Part shown: one piece after another, positions 7,691 to 16,099 of the stretch
Layout: every line of letters starts with the position of its first letter
Position numbering within the stretch: the stretch's first letter is position 1
Assembly (NCBI RefSeq): GCF_004127215.1
Contig: NZ_QEWJ01000004.1
Span: 62,001 to 126,000 of the forward strand
Reading direction: 5' to 3'
DNA length: 64,000 nucleotides
Source: Streptococcus oralis
GTDB lineage: Bacteria; Bacillota; Bacilli; Lactobacillales; Streptococcaceae
Notes under the pieces: model-generated
Databases searched by the model: none
Told to the model about the DNA's origin: nothing
The model's input: the letters and a program-made list of their open reading frames with translations, nothing else
Position numbers and translations under genes: made by a program

Positions 7691-7718
7691 AGTGTTATAC
7701 TTGCTTTAGTATAACACT
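7691..7718. promoter_or_regulatory. 11-bp perfect inverted repeat between the adhesin gene and the two-component operon
   Basis: AGTGTTATACT and AGTATAACACT are separated by 6 bp. On the minus strand the second arm is followed by GTTTTTATC, so it may terminate adhesin transcription. It also contains TATACT hexamers on both strands and sits where an operator of the regulator would be expected. Confidence 0.6.
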
Positions 7719-7748
7719 ATTTTCCCTAATGTTTAAATAATTTGAATC

Positions 7749-10730
7749 TTAATCTTCTCGTTTGGTTGTCAAACCTAAGAGTCCAATAAGGCCTGCCAAG
7801 GCTAGACCAAAGATACCAAGGCCAGCTGTAGCCGGTTGAGCTTCCCCAGTATTTGGTAGCATCGCTTTATCATCTTTTTTCATCATATTAGTCATTGGGC
7901 TAGAAGCCGGTTGATCGGTCTTCATGTCTGACATACGGTGATTTGTGCCCATCATACCCTCAGTTGTACCTGTAGAGCCTGTTTCAGAAGGTTTCGTATT
8001 CATCTGACCTTGTTGAGATGGTATTGTCGCCATTTCTTTTCCACGAAGCTGAATCGTTACTTGACGAGTAGCAATCAGATTGGTCAAATCAGGTTTGCCA
8101 TCTTTAGAACCATACACTTTAACAGTAGCTTGGTAAGTGTGAGTGCCATTGGCACGAAGTTGATCTAGAAGGGCTTGTCCTTCTTTGCCTGTCGTGTTGC
8201 CATTCAAATCCACTTCGTAGAAATATTGGCCTTTAGCCAAGCCTTCAAGTGGCAATAGCGCTGGGTTATTCGCTGTTCCATTGTCAGACCATGGGGCTTT
8301 GTCTGAGGCCTTTAACAAGAGACGAGTCAACATACCATCTCCACCAAAAGCTTCGTATGGGATGACTTGGTTGACACCGGCCAAGAAAGGTCCAGGAACC
8401 TTAGCCTTATCAAGGTAGCTAGCTGGAACATCAATCATGTCTTTGACATTGTTAACAACAGACTCTTTAACCTGATTTGGTGTGGTCAAGCCGTTCAAAT
8501 TAACAGTCAAATCTTTAGTCGCTACCAGATTAGTTAAGTCAGGCTTGCCGTCTTTTGCACCGTACACCTTGATGGTTGCCTTATAGCTTTGAGTGCCGTT
8601 TTGTTTTAAGAGGTCAAGCAAGTCCTTATCTGATTTTCCTTGAGTGCCTGCCAAGTCTACTTCATAGAAGTAGAGGCCTTTGCCCAATTTCTCTACTGGT
8701 GGGAGAGCAGGATTTCTAGCTGAACCATTATCTGACCATGGGGCCTTGTCTGAGGCCTTCAAGATAAGACGAGTCAACATACCGTCACCAGCGAAGAATT
8801 CGTATGGAATAACTTGATTGACACCAGCTGTAAATGGTCCTGGGAAATTGGCTTTATCCAAGTAAGTAGCTGGAACATCCACTGTGTCTTTGGTGTTGTC
8901 GGCCACGCCTTTTTGCACTTCAGCTGGTGTGGTCAAGCCGTTCAAATTAACAGTCAAATCTTTAGTCGCTACCAGATTAGTTAAGTCAGGCTTGCCGTCT
9001 TTTGCACCGTACACCTTGATGGTTGCCTTATAGCTTTGAGTGCCGTTTTGTTTTAAGAGGTCAAGCAAGTCCTTATCTGATTTTCCTTGAGTGCCTGCCA
9101 AGTCTACTTCATAGAAGTAGAGGCCTTTGCCCAATTTCTCTACTGGTGGGAGAGCAGGATTTCTAGCTGAACCATTATCTGACCATGGGGCCTTGTCTGA
9201 GGCCTTCAAGATAAGACGAGTCAACATACCGTCACCAGCGAAGAATTCGTATGGAATAACTTGATTGACACCAGCTGTAAATGGTCCTGGGAAATTGGCT
9301 TTATCCAAGTAAGTAGCTGGAACATCCACTGTGTCTTTGGTGTTGTCGGCCACGCCTTTTTGCACTTCAGCTGGAGTGGTCAAACCATTCAAATTAACAT
9401 CCAAATCCTTAGTCGCTACCAGATTAGTTAAGTCTGCCTTGCCATCTTTCGCACCGTACACTTTGATGGTAGCCTTATAGCTTTGCGTACCGTTTTGTTT
9501 TAAGAGGTCAAGCAGCTCTTTACCTGATTTTCCTTGAGTACCTGCCAAGTCTACTTCATAGAAGTAGAGGCCTTTGCCCAATTTCTCTACTGGTGGGAGA
9601 GCTGGATTTTTAGCTGAACCGTTGTCTGACCATGGAGCCTTGTCTGATGCTTTCAAGATAAGACGAGTCAACATACCGTCACCAGCGAAGAATTCGTATG
9701 GAATGACTTGGTTGACACCAGCTGTGAATGGGCCTGGGAAATTAGCTTTGTCAAGGTAGCTAGCCGGAACATCTACTGTGTCTTTGGTGTTGTCAGCTAC
9801 GCCTTTTTGCACTTCAGCTGGGGTAGTCAAACCGTTCAAGTTGACATCCAAATCTTTAGTCGCTACAAGATTGCTCAAGTCTGCCTTGCCGTCTTTCGCA
9901 CCGTACACTTTGATGGTAGCCTTATAACTTTGAGTGCCGTTTTGTTTCAAGAGGTCAAGCAACTCTTTATCTGATTTTCCTTGAGTGCCTGCCAAGTCTA
10001 CTTCATAGAAGTAGAGGCCTTTGCCCAATTTCTCTACCGGTGGGAGAGCGGAATTTTTAGCCGTTCCGTTGTCTGACCATGGAGCCTTGTCTGATGCCTT
10101 CAAAATCAGGCGAGTCAACATGCCGTCTCCACCAAAAGCTTCGTATGGAATGACTTGGTTAACACCAGCTGTAAATGGTCCTGGGAAATTGGCTTTGTCA
10201 AGGTAGCTAGCTGGGACATCTACTGTATCTTTGGTGTTATCGGCCACACCTTTTTGCACTTCAGCTGGAGCGGTTGCTGGCTGCGCTTCACTGGCTTCAC
10301 GGTCTTGCACAGAAACTGTAGATGCAGGACTTTCCACAGGTTTAACTGCATCTTCTGTTTGTTTCTTAGAGTCAGGTTGGGCTTGCACTTCTTCTTTTAG
10401 TGCCACTACTGGCTCTTTGGCATCGGCATCCGCTTTTTCTGAAGAGTCTGTAGCATCCAAACTTGTTTTAGGTGTTGGAACAGACTGTTCTGAAGGAAGA
10501 GTTACATCGACTGCTTTTTTGAGAACATCTACTGGCAGGTCGCTTTTTCCACTCACGGAAGCAACGTCTGGCACGACTTGAGCAGGAGTTGGATTGACGA
10601 CGTCAGCACGTGCAGAACTTGGTTGACCGATTAGGACAAAAAAGCCACTGGCTACAACAACTGAAGCAACACCGACACTGAGACGGCGAATAGACCAACG
10701 AGTATATCTCTGATTTGGATTGAATTTCAT
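7749..10730 (-). CDS. pavB: PavB-like wall-anchored adhesin with five SSURE repeats
   Basis: 993 aa surface protein. It has a YSIRK-type signal peptide (residues 1-43, WSIRRLSVGVASVVVASG), a Pro/Ala/Glu-rich spacer to about 155, five SSURE units of 149 residues (each beginning near VDVPAxYLDKAN.PGPF.AGVNQVIPYE), a Ser/Thr/Met-rich stretch, and an LPNTG sortase motif followed by a hydrophobic segment and a KRED tail. SSURE units bind fibronectin and plasminogen in pneumococcal PavB. Repeats 3 and 4 (counting from the N-terminus) are identical in protein. The start has GAGGAG. A TATACT -10 without a clear -35 precedes it, next to a 10-bp inverted repeat. Confidence 0.93.
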   Translation of the reverse strand: MKFNPNQRYTRWSIRRLSVGVASVVVASGFFVLIGQPSSARADVVNPTPAQVVPDVASVSGKSDLPVDVLKKAVDVTLPSEQSVPTPKTSLDATDSSEKADADAKEPVVALKEEVQAQPDSKKQTEDAVKPVESPASTVSVQDREASEAQPATAPAEVQKGVADNTKDTVDVPASYLDKANFPGPFTAGVNQVIPYEAFGGDGMLTRLILKASDKAPWSDNGTAKNSALPPVEKLGKGLYFYEVDLAGTQGKSDKELLDLLKQNGTQSYKATIKVYGAKDGKADLSNLVATKDLDVNLNGLTTPAEVQKGVADNTKDTVDVPASYLDKANFPGPFTAGVNQVIPYEFFAGDGMLTRLILKASDKAPWSDNGSAKNPALPPVEKLGKGLYFYEVDLAGTQGKSGKELLDLLKQNGTQSYKATIKVYGAKDGKADLTNLVATKDLDVNLNGLTTPAEVQKGVADNTKDTVDVPATYLDKANFPGPFTAGVNQVIPYEFFAGDGMLTRLILKASDKAPWSDNGSARNPALPPVEKLGKGLYFYEVDLAGTQGKSDKDLLDLLKQNGTQSYKATIKVYGAKDGKPDLTNLVATKDLTVNLNGLTTPAEVQKGVADNTKDTVDVPATYLDKANFPGPFTAGVNQVIPYEFFAGDGMLTRLILKASDKAPWSDNGSARNPALPPVEKLGKGLYFYEVDLAGTQGKSDKDLLDLLKQNGTQSYKATIKVYGAKDGKPDLTNLVATKDLTVNLNGLTTPNQVKESVVNNVKDMIDVPASYLDKAKVPGPFLAGVNQVIPYEAFGGDGMLTRLLLKASDKAPWSDNGTANNPALLPLEGLAKGQYFYEVDLNGNTTGKEGQALLDQLRANGTHTYQATVKVYGSKDGKPDLTNLIATRQVTIQLRGKEMATIPSQQGQMNTKPSETGSTGTTEGMMGTNHRMSDMKTDQPASSPMTNMMKKDDKAMLPNTGEAQPATAGLGIFGLALAGLIGLLGLTTKRED
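8482..9375 (-). repeat. Two SSURE repeats nearly identical in DNA
   Basis: The units 8482-8928 and 8929-9375 (447 bp each) match base for base by eye except for the final base (t versus a). The other units differ at many positions. This points to a very recent duplication or gene conversion within the adhesin gene. Confidence 0.85.
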
Positions 10731-10767
10731 AGGATTCTCCTCAGAACTTTCTTTTTTTGATGACTCT

Positions 10768-10821
10768 AGTATAATCTCCTAAAATTAAAAAGGATTAAGA
10801 AAAAGTTAAAATTTTTCTTAA
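10768..10821 (-). promoter_or_regulatory. pavB promoter with flanking 10-bp inverted repeat
   Basis: The -10 TATACT (10773-10768) has no -35 match at the expected place (AATCCT). Instead a perfect inverted repeat TTAAGAAAAA/TTTTTCTTAA (10795-10804 and 10812-10821) lies where an activator would bind. Confidence 0.5.
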
Positions 10822-10886
10822 ATCCCTCTTATAAAATACTTATATTGACTCGTTAATTATTGGGAAAGAGAGTAGTCCTTCCTTTC

Positions 10887-11555
10887 CTACTCACTCAGCT
10901 CTGCTAGAGTATCCAAATGTTGGTTATTAATGACTGCCATGATATAGCTATCTGCCTGCAAGAGATCATTGGGTCCGAATTGGACATCCAGAGGAGCATT
11001 TTCATAGGCACGAAAACCTAGTACGTTGAGGTTGTATCGCCCACGTAGATCTAACTGACTGAGGCTTTTACCTATCCATGATTGGGGGATTTTCATCTCG
11101 ACAATCGATACATTCTTGTCCAACTGAAAGACGTCTACGCTGTTATGAAAGAGGATGGTCTGCGCCAATGAGCGCCCCATTTCAAACTCTGGTGAGATAA
11201 CTGCGTCCGCGCCAATTTTTTCCAACACCTTTTTAGCTGTATGGCTTTTGACCTTGGCAATGACGGTCGGCACTCCTAGACTCTTGCAGTGCATAACCGC
11301 TAGAACACTGGACTCCAAATTTTCACCCGTTGCGACAACTACGGTATCGCAGGTGTCAATCCCCGCTGATAGAAGGAGTTCTTCATCCGTGATATCTCCA
11401 ACTACTCCACGCGCCAGCACAGGCTCAAATTGATTAATGCGTTCCTCGTGGTCATCAATAGCGATGATATTCATGTCATGCTTGGCTAGGGCAGCCAAAA
11501 CACTGCTCCCAAAAATTCCCAAGCCTAAAATTCCAATTGTCCGATCTGACATCAT
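10887..11555 (-). CDS. cabP: TrkA/KtrA-type K+ channel regulatory subunit (CabP-like)
   Basis: 222 aa. Cytoplasmic gating subunit of a Ktr/Trk potassium transporter. The N-terminal RCK_N domain binds nucleotide (ILGLGIFGSSV, a GxGxxG motif; IAIDDHEERI; VVVATGEN). The RCK_C domain (about 135-220) is where c-di-AMP binds in pneumococcal CabP. It starts 10 bp after the trkH stop, forming an operon. The symbol comes from the pneumococcal pair recalled from memory; ktrA would be an equal name. Confidence 0.85.
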   Translation of the reverse strand: MMSDRTIGILGLGIFGSSVLAALAKHDMNIIAIDDHEERINQFEPVLARGVVGDITDEELLLSAGIDTCDTVVVATGENLESSVLAVMHCKSLGVPTVIAKVKSHTAKKVLEKIGADAVISPEFEMGRSLAQTILFHNSVDVFQLDKNVSIVEMKIPQSWIGKSLSQLDLRGRYNLNVLGFRAYENAPLDVQFGPNDLLQADSYIMAVINNQHLDTLAELSE

Positions 11556-11565
11556 TCTTCCTTTC

Positions 11566-12945
11566 TTATCCGATAGTGATATCTGCTTTCATATAGTGAA
11601 TCGTATCTTTCTTGTCTGGCTGGTATTCCGCTACACTGACCAGTAGTGTCAAGGGACCAATACGGCCGATAAACATCAGCAACATAACGATACTGAGGGC
11701 TAACTTACCTAACTCCGGCGTTAAATTTGCCGTCACTCCAACTGTCGCAAGGGCTGAAATGGTCTCAAACATGAGGTAGATAAAACGCGGATTTCCCTCT
11801 GCTGTTATTCCTAGCAGGATCAAGCCCAGCAAGAAGGTCAGCAAGAAGATAATAAAGACACTGAAAGATTTTTGCACAGTTCGGGGTTCAATGGTCCTCC
11901 GAGCCACATTGGCATGAGGCAAGCCCAATAGTTCGCTACGGGCAAAGACCAATAAGACAAAGAAGGTCGTAATCTTGAGCCCCCCTGCTGTCCCTCCAGG
12001 CGCCCCTCCTAGAAACATCTGTAGGATATAGATGAACAAGGTCACCGGTCGAGCCTGGGTGTAGTCAATTGAAGCAAAGCCAGCCGTTCTCATGCTGACG
12101 GTCTGGAAAAAGCTAACCAGCAGTTTCTCTGGAGCGCTGAGATTTCCAATCGTCCCAGGATTGTTCCACTCAATTAAGAGAGTCGATACCGTTCCAAAGA
12201 GCAAAATTCCCGCAGTTAAAAAGAGAACCAGCTTAGTATGGAAACGCAGACGGCGTTTTTTCTTTTTTCCAAACTGGGTCGCTAGATCAAACCAGACCAT
12301 AAATCCTAGCCCACCCGTGATAATCAAACCTGCAATCACTAGATTGATCAAGGGATCCGTTTGAAAGGCTAGCAAACTCGTACTACCAAAATTATCAAAT
12401 CCAGCATTGCAGAAGGCTGAAATAGCCAAAAAGATAGAGGTTAAAATCCCTCGCCCCCAGCCAAATTCAGGAATAAAGCGGAAACTCAAGAGAAAGGCAC
12501 CAATCCCTTCCACCAGAAAAGTCGTCAGAAAGATCGAGCGGATAAAGTCCTTTAGAGACTGAGTTTCCCCATAGCTAAAACTTTCTTGAATGGTCTCACG
12601 ACCACGAAGACTGAGCTTTTGCTTGCCTTGGATATAAAAGATTCCGATAAAGGTCATGAGCCCCAAACCACCAATCTGGATCAAGATCATGCAGATCAAC
12701 TGGCCCCAGATATTGTAAGTAGAGGCCACCGGCTGGGTGAAGAGCCCTGTCACACAGACCATGGACACAGTCGTAAAGAGATGGTCAAAGTAGGTCGCTT
12801 GTGACGTTGCTGCTTGCACAAAGGGAAGGCTTAAAAGGAGTGAACCCAGGAGGATAACCAGAGCAAAACTTAAAAAGATGCGACGGGCTGGCGATAACCG
12901 TCCCAGTGTCGTCTTGATTTTTTCAAAAAATGATTTGAATAACAT
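11566..12945 (-). CDS. trkH: TrkH/KtrB-type potassium uptake membrane subunit
   Basis: 459 aa integral membrane K+ translocating subunit of the SK/Trk superfamily, with about eight to ten membrane segments. Filter-type loops are visible as SMVCVTGLF, SAFCNAGFDNFG, SMRTAGFASIDY and ALATVGVTANLT, each with the conserved glycine. It works with the RCK subunit encoded just downstream. No good ribosome site precedes ATG 12945. A TGGTAGAAT extended -10 ends only 6 bp before the ATG, so the mRNA is probably leaderless. Confidence 0.9.
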   Translation of the reverse strand: MLFKSFFEKIKTTLGRLSPARRIFLSFALVILLGSLLLSLPFVQAATSQATYFDHLFTTVSMVCVTGLFTQPVASTYNIWGQLICMILIQIGGLGLMTFIGIFYIQGKQKLSLRGRETIQESFSYGETQSLKDFIRSIFLTTFLVEGIGAFLLSFRFIPEFGWGRGILTSIFLAISAFCNAGFDNFGSTSLLAFQTDPLINLVIAGLIITGGLGFMVWFDLATQFGKKKKRRLRFHTKLVLFLTAGILLFGTVSTLLIEWNNPGTIGNLSAPEKLLVSFFQTVSMRTAGFASIDYTQARPVTLFIYILQMFLGGAPGGTAGGLKITTFFVLLVFARSELLGLPHANVARRTIEPRTVQKSFSVFIIFLLTFLLGLILLGITAEGNPRFIYLMFETISALATVGVTANLTPELGKLALSIVMLLMFIGRIGPLTLLVSVAEYQPDKKDTIHYMKADITIG

Positions 12946-12978
12946 AACTACATTCTACCATAAAAACAGTAAGAGTAC

Positions 12979-13743
12979 TCACATATGGTGCACAATGGCA
13001 AGACAGAGTTCAAGGGCCTTCTCGAAAGCTTCTGAGCCCCAGTCACGACTGTCGTAGTTATCCAGATCTGCTAAGGAATCTGCGGTAAAGAGCAACTCTC
13101 CCCAGACAACCCCACGAAGCTGGGCTACTGCCGCCAGAGCAGAGCACTCCATCTCCACAACAGCACAGCCTTCTTCCTTGCGATAGGCAACCTTTTCAGC
13201 CGTCTCTCGATAAAAACCATCTGTCGTCCAGGTCATGACCTCCTCGTAAGGAATGCCTCTTTGTTCCAAGACTTGCTCGATGGCAGAGATCGCCTCAATC
13301 TGCATCTCCATATAACGAGAAGGCGCTACATAGTGGTAACTCGTCCCCTCATCTCGCAGAGCGCGAACAGGGACGAGAAAGGCATTTTCCTCTATATCGG
13401 CTAGGACGCCACAGGTTCCAGTGGAAATGATTTGCTTCACACCATAGCCAATCAACCAATCCATAAACTGGGCCGATGGGGCAGAACCAACAGGCGCCTG
13501 GGCCAGACAAATCTCCTCACCCTTGTAGTTGATGACATATACTGGATACGTTTTGGTGGCAGAAACGAACTCACCGATACAGTCCGCCCCTACTTCCTGA
13601 GCATAGTGGTCAATCTCCTCCTCCAAAAATGCATAGATACACTTCTTTGGCAACTTTAAGTCTAACCCCTCATGTGTCGGCATAAGAACCGCTTGGGGGT
13701 TATCATCAAACTCTAAAATGGGAATCGCATGCTTCTGAATCAT
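12979..13743 (-). CDS. Nucleoside phosphorylase family protein
   Basis: 254 aa, PNP/UDP phosphorylase superfamily: phosphorolysis of a purine or pyrimidine nucleoside to base and ribose-1-phosphate. Family marks are QIISTGTCGVL (about 105-115), VVEMECSALAAVA (about 195-207, the active-site Glu-Met-Glu region) and FTADSLADLD. The start has GGAGGTGG. Its promoter is TTGACA (13796-13791), 16 bp, TACAAT (13774-13769). Substrate choice cannot be decided from sequence alone. It precedes trkH by 33 bp, but trkH seems to have its own promoter. Confidence 0.85.
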   Translation of the reverse strand: MIQKHAIPILEFDDNPQAVLMPTHEGLDLKLPKKCIYAFLEEEIDHYAQEVGADCIGEFVSATKTYPVYVINYKGEEICLAQAPVGSAPSAQFMDWLIGYGVKQIISTGTCGVLADIEENAFLVPVRALRDEGTSYHYVAPSRYMEMQIEAISAIEQVLEQRGIPYEEVMTWTTDGFYRETAEKVAYRKEEGCAVVEMECSALAAVAQLRGVVWGELLFTADSLADLDNYDSRDWGSEAFEKALELCLAIVHHM

Positions 13744-13768
13744 AGTCCACCTCCTGTAATTTTGTACT

Positions 13769-13796
13769 ATTGTATCAAAAGCTGACGGAGTGTCAA
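13769..13796 (-). promoter_or_regulatory. Promoter of the nucleoside phosphorylase gene
   Basis: TTGACA at 13796-13791, 16-bp spacer, TACAAT at 13774-13769 with a TG upstream. Confidence 0.75.
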
Positions 13797-13829
13797 GGAG
13801 TTGTCTTTACATTTCCTCTAGTAAGAACA

Positions 13830-13867
13830 CAAAACTCTCCCTTCTCTCTCGAGAAAGGAGAATTTTG
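13830..13867 (-). terminator. Terminator of the beta-helix lipoprotein gene
   Basis: Long stem CAAAA-TCTCC-TTCTC paired with GAGAA-GGAGA-TTTTG around a short loop, directly after the stop at 13869. Confidence 0.75.
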
Positions 13868-13868
13868 C

Positions 13869-15089
13869 TTATCCTTGTCCGCCAGGGGCTGGACCGTCAC
13901 CTTGAGGAACTCCATTCGGTCCACCGCCTCCAGGCATAGAATTGACGATTTCCGTTTGTTTTTCACCATTGAGGTAGATGTCTCCACCTGTGTAGGTCGC
14001 TGTTCCATCAAAGTCAAAACCTGTTTGCCCAGTCATTTTAATGGTTCCGCCAGTGACTGTCACGTTCCCATTTGAGTCGATTGGGTCTGTGTCCCCTTGA
14101 CCGACTTCTACTGTCAGGTTCCCACCGTTCATGGTGAAGAAGATTTCACTCTGTTGGGCGTTTTTATTAGCTGCGTTGACTCCATCATCTGTCGAATAGA
14201 TGGTAATGTCCCCACCGTTGATAGTGATGGATTTCCCTTCAAGTCCTTCGGTGGAATTTTTGACGGTGTAGGTCCCACTATCGATAACGAGGTCTCCAGA
14301 AGCGTGGATGCCATCATCCCCTGCTGTAACGGTGATCTTGTTATTAGATAGGTACATGGTTCCGACTGAAGTATCTTCATCATTGTCCACCTTGACTCCG
14401 TCTTCTTTGGCATCGATGGTCATGGTCGTACCAGTGATGTTGAGTTCATCATTGACATTAAAGGCATCGCCAACTGCTGTGATGTTATAGGTTCCACCCG
14501 TGATGTGGAGGGTGCCATTAGCCTTGATCCCATTGTTTTTCTTACCATCTACATTGAGAGTTCCTTTACCGTTGATGGTCAAATCCACCTTAGAAAATAA
14601 GGCTGCATCAGCTTTTTCGTCACTGTTCGAGCTTGAGTCAGAGAGACTGTTGGTGGTTTCTTCTGCCAGAGTCAGGTAGACATGGCCAGCCGATGTCGCA
14701 GATATCGCTGCATTGGTGTTAGTCATGGTCGCACCTTTTAAGACTAGGTGAATATCTGCCGACTCATCTGCCTCGACCTTAATCTGAACTCCGTCAGACT
14801 GACCTGAAATCACATAGATTCCAGATTTTGTGATGGTCACTGTTGAACTAGATACTGTTGCCCCATCTCCAGAGACGTTTGCAGATGAGCCAGATAGCTC
14901 AATCTTAGAAGCTGTGCTTTCATCATAAGAAGTATCATAGTCCTTTTCTGTAAAATAGGAAGTTTGATTTGTCTTTGTTGAAGTTGTCGTTGCATTGGTA
15001 TTAGATGTAGTTGTTGACTGGGCACATGCTGCCATCAGCACCATTGCCGTTAGACTCGTTGCAAGTAGGGTCCATTTTTTTGATTTCAT
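13869..15089 (-). CDS. Carbohydrate-binding-domain (DUF4353-like) beta-helix lipoprotein
   Basis: 406 aa. Lipoprotein signal with lipobox VLMAAC near residue 21, then a Ser/Thr/Asn-rich linker to about 45. Residues 60-375 form a series of short GxxxITxxGTYxI-like rungs typical of a right-handed beta-helix (LHITGGTYNI, LVIDSGTYTV, SITINGGDITIYSTDDGVN, VTVTGGTIKM). This is the pattern of the family annotated as carbohydrate-binding (DUF4353). The tail is Gly/Pro-rich (PGGGGPNGVPQG). Function is not established. No CotH or polyphosphate-polymerase partner is present beside it. A nested hairpin lies 58 bp upstream. Confidence 0.75.
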   Translation of the reverse strand: MKSKKWTLLATSLTAMVLMAACAQSTTTSNTNATTTSTKTNQTSYFTEKDYDTSYDESTASKIELSGSSANVSGDGATVSSSTVTITKSGIYVISGQSDGVQIKVEADESADIHLVLKGATMTNTNAAISATSAGHVYLTLAEETTNSLSDSSSNSDEKADAALFSKVDLTINGKGTLNVDGKKNNGIKANGTLHITGGTYNITAVGDAFNVNDELNITGTTMTIDAKEDGVKVDNDEDTSVGTMYLSNNKITVTAGDDGIHASGDLVIDSGTYTVKNSTEGLEGKSITINGGDITIYSTDDGVNAANKNAQQSEIFFTMNGGNLTVEVGQGDTDPIDSNGNVTVTGGTIKMTGQTGFDFDGTATYTGGDIYLNGEKQTEIVNSMPGGGGPNGVPQGDGPAPGGQG

Positions 15090-15334
15090 ACCTTTTTCCT
15101 CTCCTTCGTATGATATAGCTAGACAGTCTACAGAAGATTCCTGAAACGAAACTAAAACTTTTCTGAAAGTTTCCTTAAATTTAGTTTCGATTAGTATTCT
15201 TTTGAAAGGGCTACTAGAAACAATTTGAGAGTACTAAAATGCATTTAATAGTTTTTAAAACCAACATCCCCAGTGCCATGTCTCCTTGACCAAGAAAGCC
15301 AAAAAGAAGAAAAATTTATAAGACTAATGCTCAT
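15090..15334. promoter_or_regulatory. Intergenic region with a nested inverted repeat
   Basis: No gene. CGAAACTAAA (15147-15156) and TTTAGTTTCG (15180-15189) are perfect arms enclosing a second perfect stem AAACTTT-tctg-AAAGTTT (15155-15172). It lies upstream of the lipoprotein gene and has no T-run, so a regulatory structure or binding site is more likely than a terminator. Confidence 0.45.
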
Positions 15335-15361
15335 AAAAAGAACAGCCCAGCTGTTCTTTTT
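15335..15361 (-). terminator. Terminator of the acetyltransferase gene
   Basis: AAAAAGAACAGC-cca-GCTGTTCTTTTT, perfect stem with T-run, at the stop codon of the gene ending at 15360. Confidence 0.85.
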
Positions 15362-15923
15362 AATTTTCTTTTACAGAGATTTCCTTGATAACACGCGCAG
15401 GATTGCCACCTAAAACAACATTGTCTCTGAAGGACTTGGTAATCACGGCCCCTGCTCCTGCCACTACGTTATTGCCCAGTGTCACTCCAGGAAGGACAAT
15501 GACGCCACCTCCAGCCCAGAAATTGTCACCGATGGTGATGGGCTTGCCGTATTCGACCCCTGAATTACGTTCCTTCGGATCTAGTGGATGGAGTGGGGTT
15601 AAAAACTGACAGTTGGGGCCAATCATGGCATTGTTACCGATGCGAATCGGACAAACATCCAGCATGGTCAAGTTCCAATTAGAATAAAAATTTTCCCCTA
15701 GATGGATATTAATTCCATAATCAACCACCAGTCGTGGATTGACATAGAGATTTTTCCCAGTTGAACCAAAACAACTTTTGATAATCTCCGCCCCTTTCAA
15801 GGGATCTAGCTCCTGGTTGAAATCCGCCTGCTTCTGGCGTGCAGTCTGAGCCAAGGCCCGCAACTCAGAATCAAACGGATGATAGGGTTCTCCCGCTATC
15901 ATTTTCTGGTATTCACTGGTCAT
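15360..15923 (-). CDS. Maltose/galactoside-type sugar O-acetyltransferase
   Basis: 187 aa hexapeptide-repeat acyltransferase of the Maa/LacA/NodL family, moving acetyl from acetyl-CoA to a sugar hydroxyl. The N-terminal mac domain (MTSEYQKMIAGEPYHPFDSEL) is followed by left-handed beta-helix turns (IHLGENFYSNWNLTMLD, IRIGNNAMIGPNCQFLTPLHP, ITIGDNFWAGGGVIVLPGVTLG, AGAGAVITK). The His in TPLHP is the usual catalytic base. It is a single gene with its own terminator. The true substrate is unknown. Confidence 0.88.
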   Translation of the reverse strand: MTSEYQKMIAGEPYHPFDSELRALAQTARQKQADFNQELDPLKGAEIIKSCFGSTGKNLYVNPRLVVDYGINIHLGENFYSNWNLTMLDVCPIRIGNNAMIGPNCQFLTPLHPLDPKERNSGVEYGKPITIGDNFWAGGGVIVLPGVTLGNNVVAGAGAVITKSFRDNVVLGGNPARVIKEISVKEN

Positions 15924-16039
15924 CTTTATACCTCACACTTACTTTGACGCCATCATATCAAAAAGACTTTGAAAGGTCAAGAATAGCTTGCTTTCCAGTC
16001 TCTCAAAACAAATCCCCATCCCAACTCAAAACAACTTGC

Positions 16040-16087
16040 TTGACAAAAGCTTTACTTCATGGTTTAATATACCCCATAAGGGTATAT
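16040..16087 (+). promoter_or_regulatory. Promoter with CstR/CsoR-type operator
   Basis: TTGACA (16040-16045), 17 bp, TTTAAT (16063-16068). Overlapping the -10 and start site is a perfect inverted repeat ATATACCC-cataa-GGGTATAT (16067-16087). ATACCC-n-GGGTAT is the operator form used by CsoR/CstR repressors, and the genes downstream are persulfide-handling enzymes, which points to a CstR-like regulator. No such regulator gene is in the window. Confidence 0.8.
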
Positions 16088-16099
16088 TTGGAGGTGCCT

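Noticed and set aside
8482-10206. Long open frames on the plus strand inside the adhesin gene
   Set aside because: They recur at the repeat period, have no ribosome sites and are antisense shadows of the SSURE repeats.
15839-16099. N-terminal extension of the first rhodanese gene
   Set aside because: It would start inside the divergent acetyltransferase gene and cross the promoter and operator; ATG 16100 has GGAGG.
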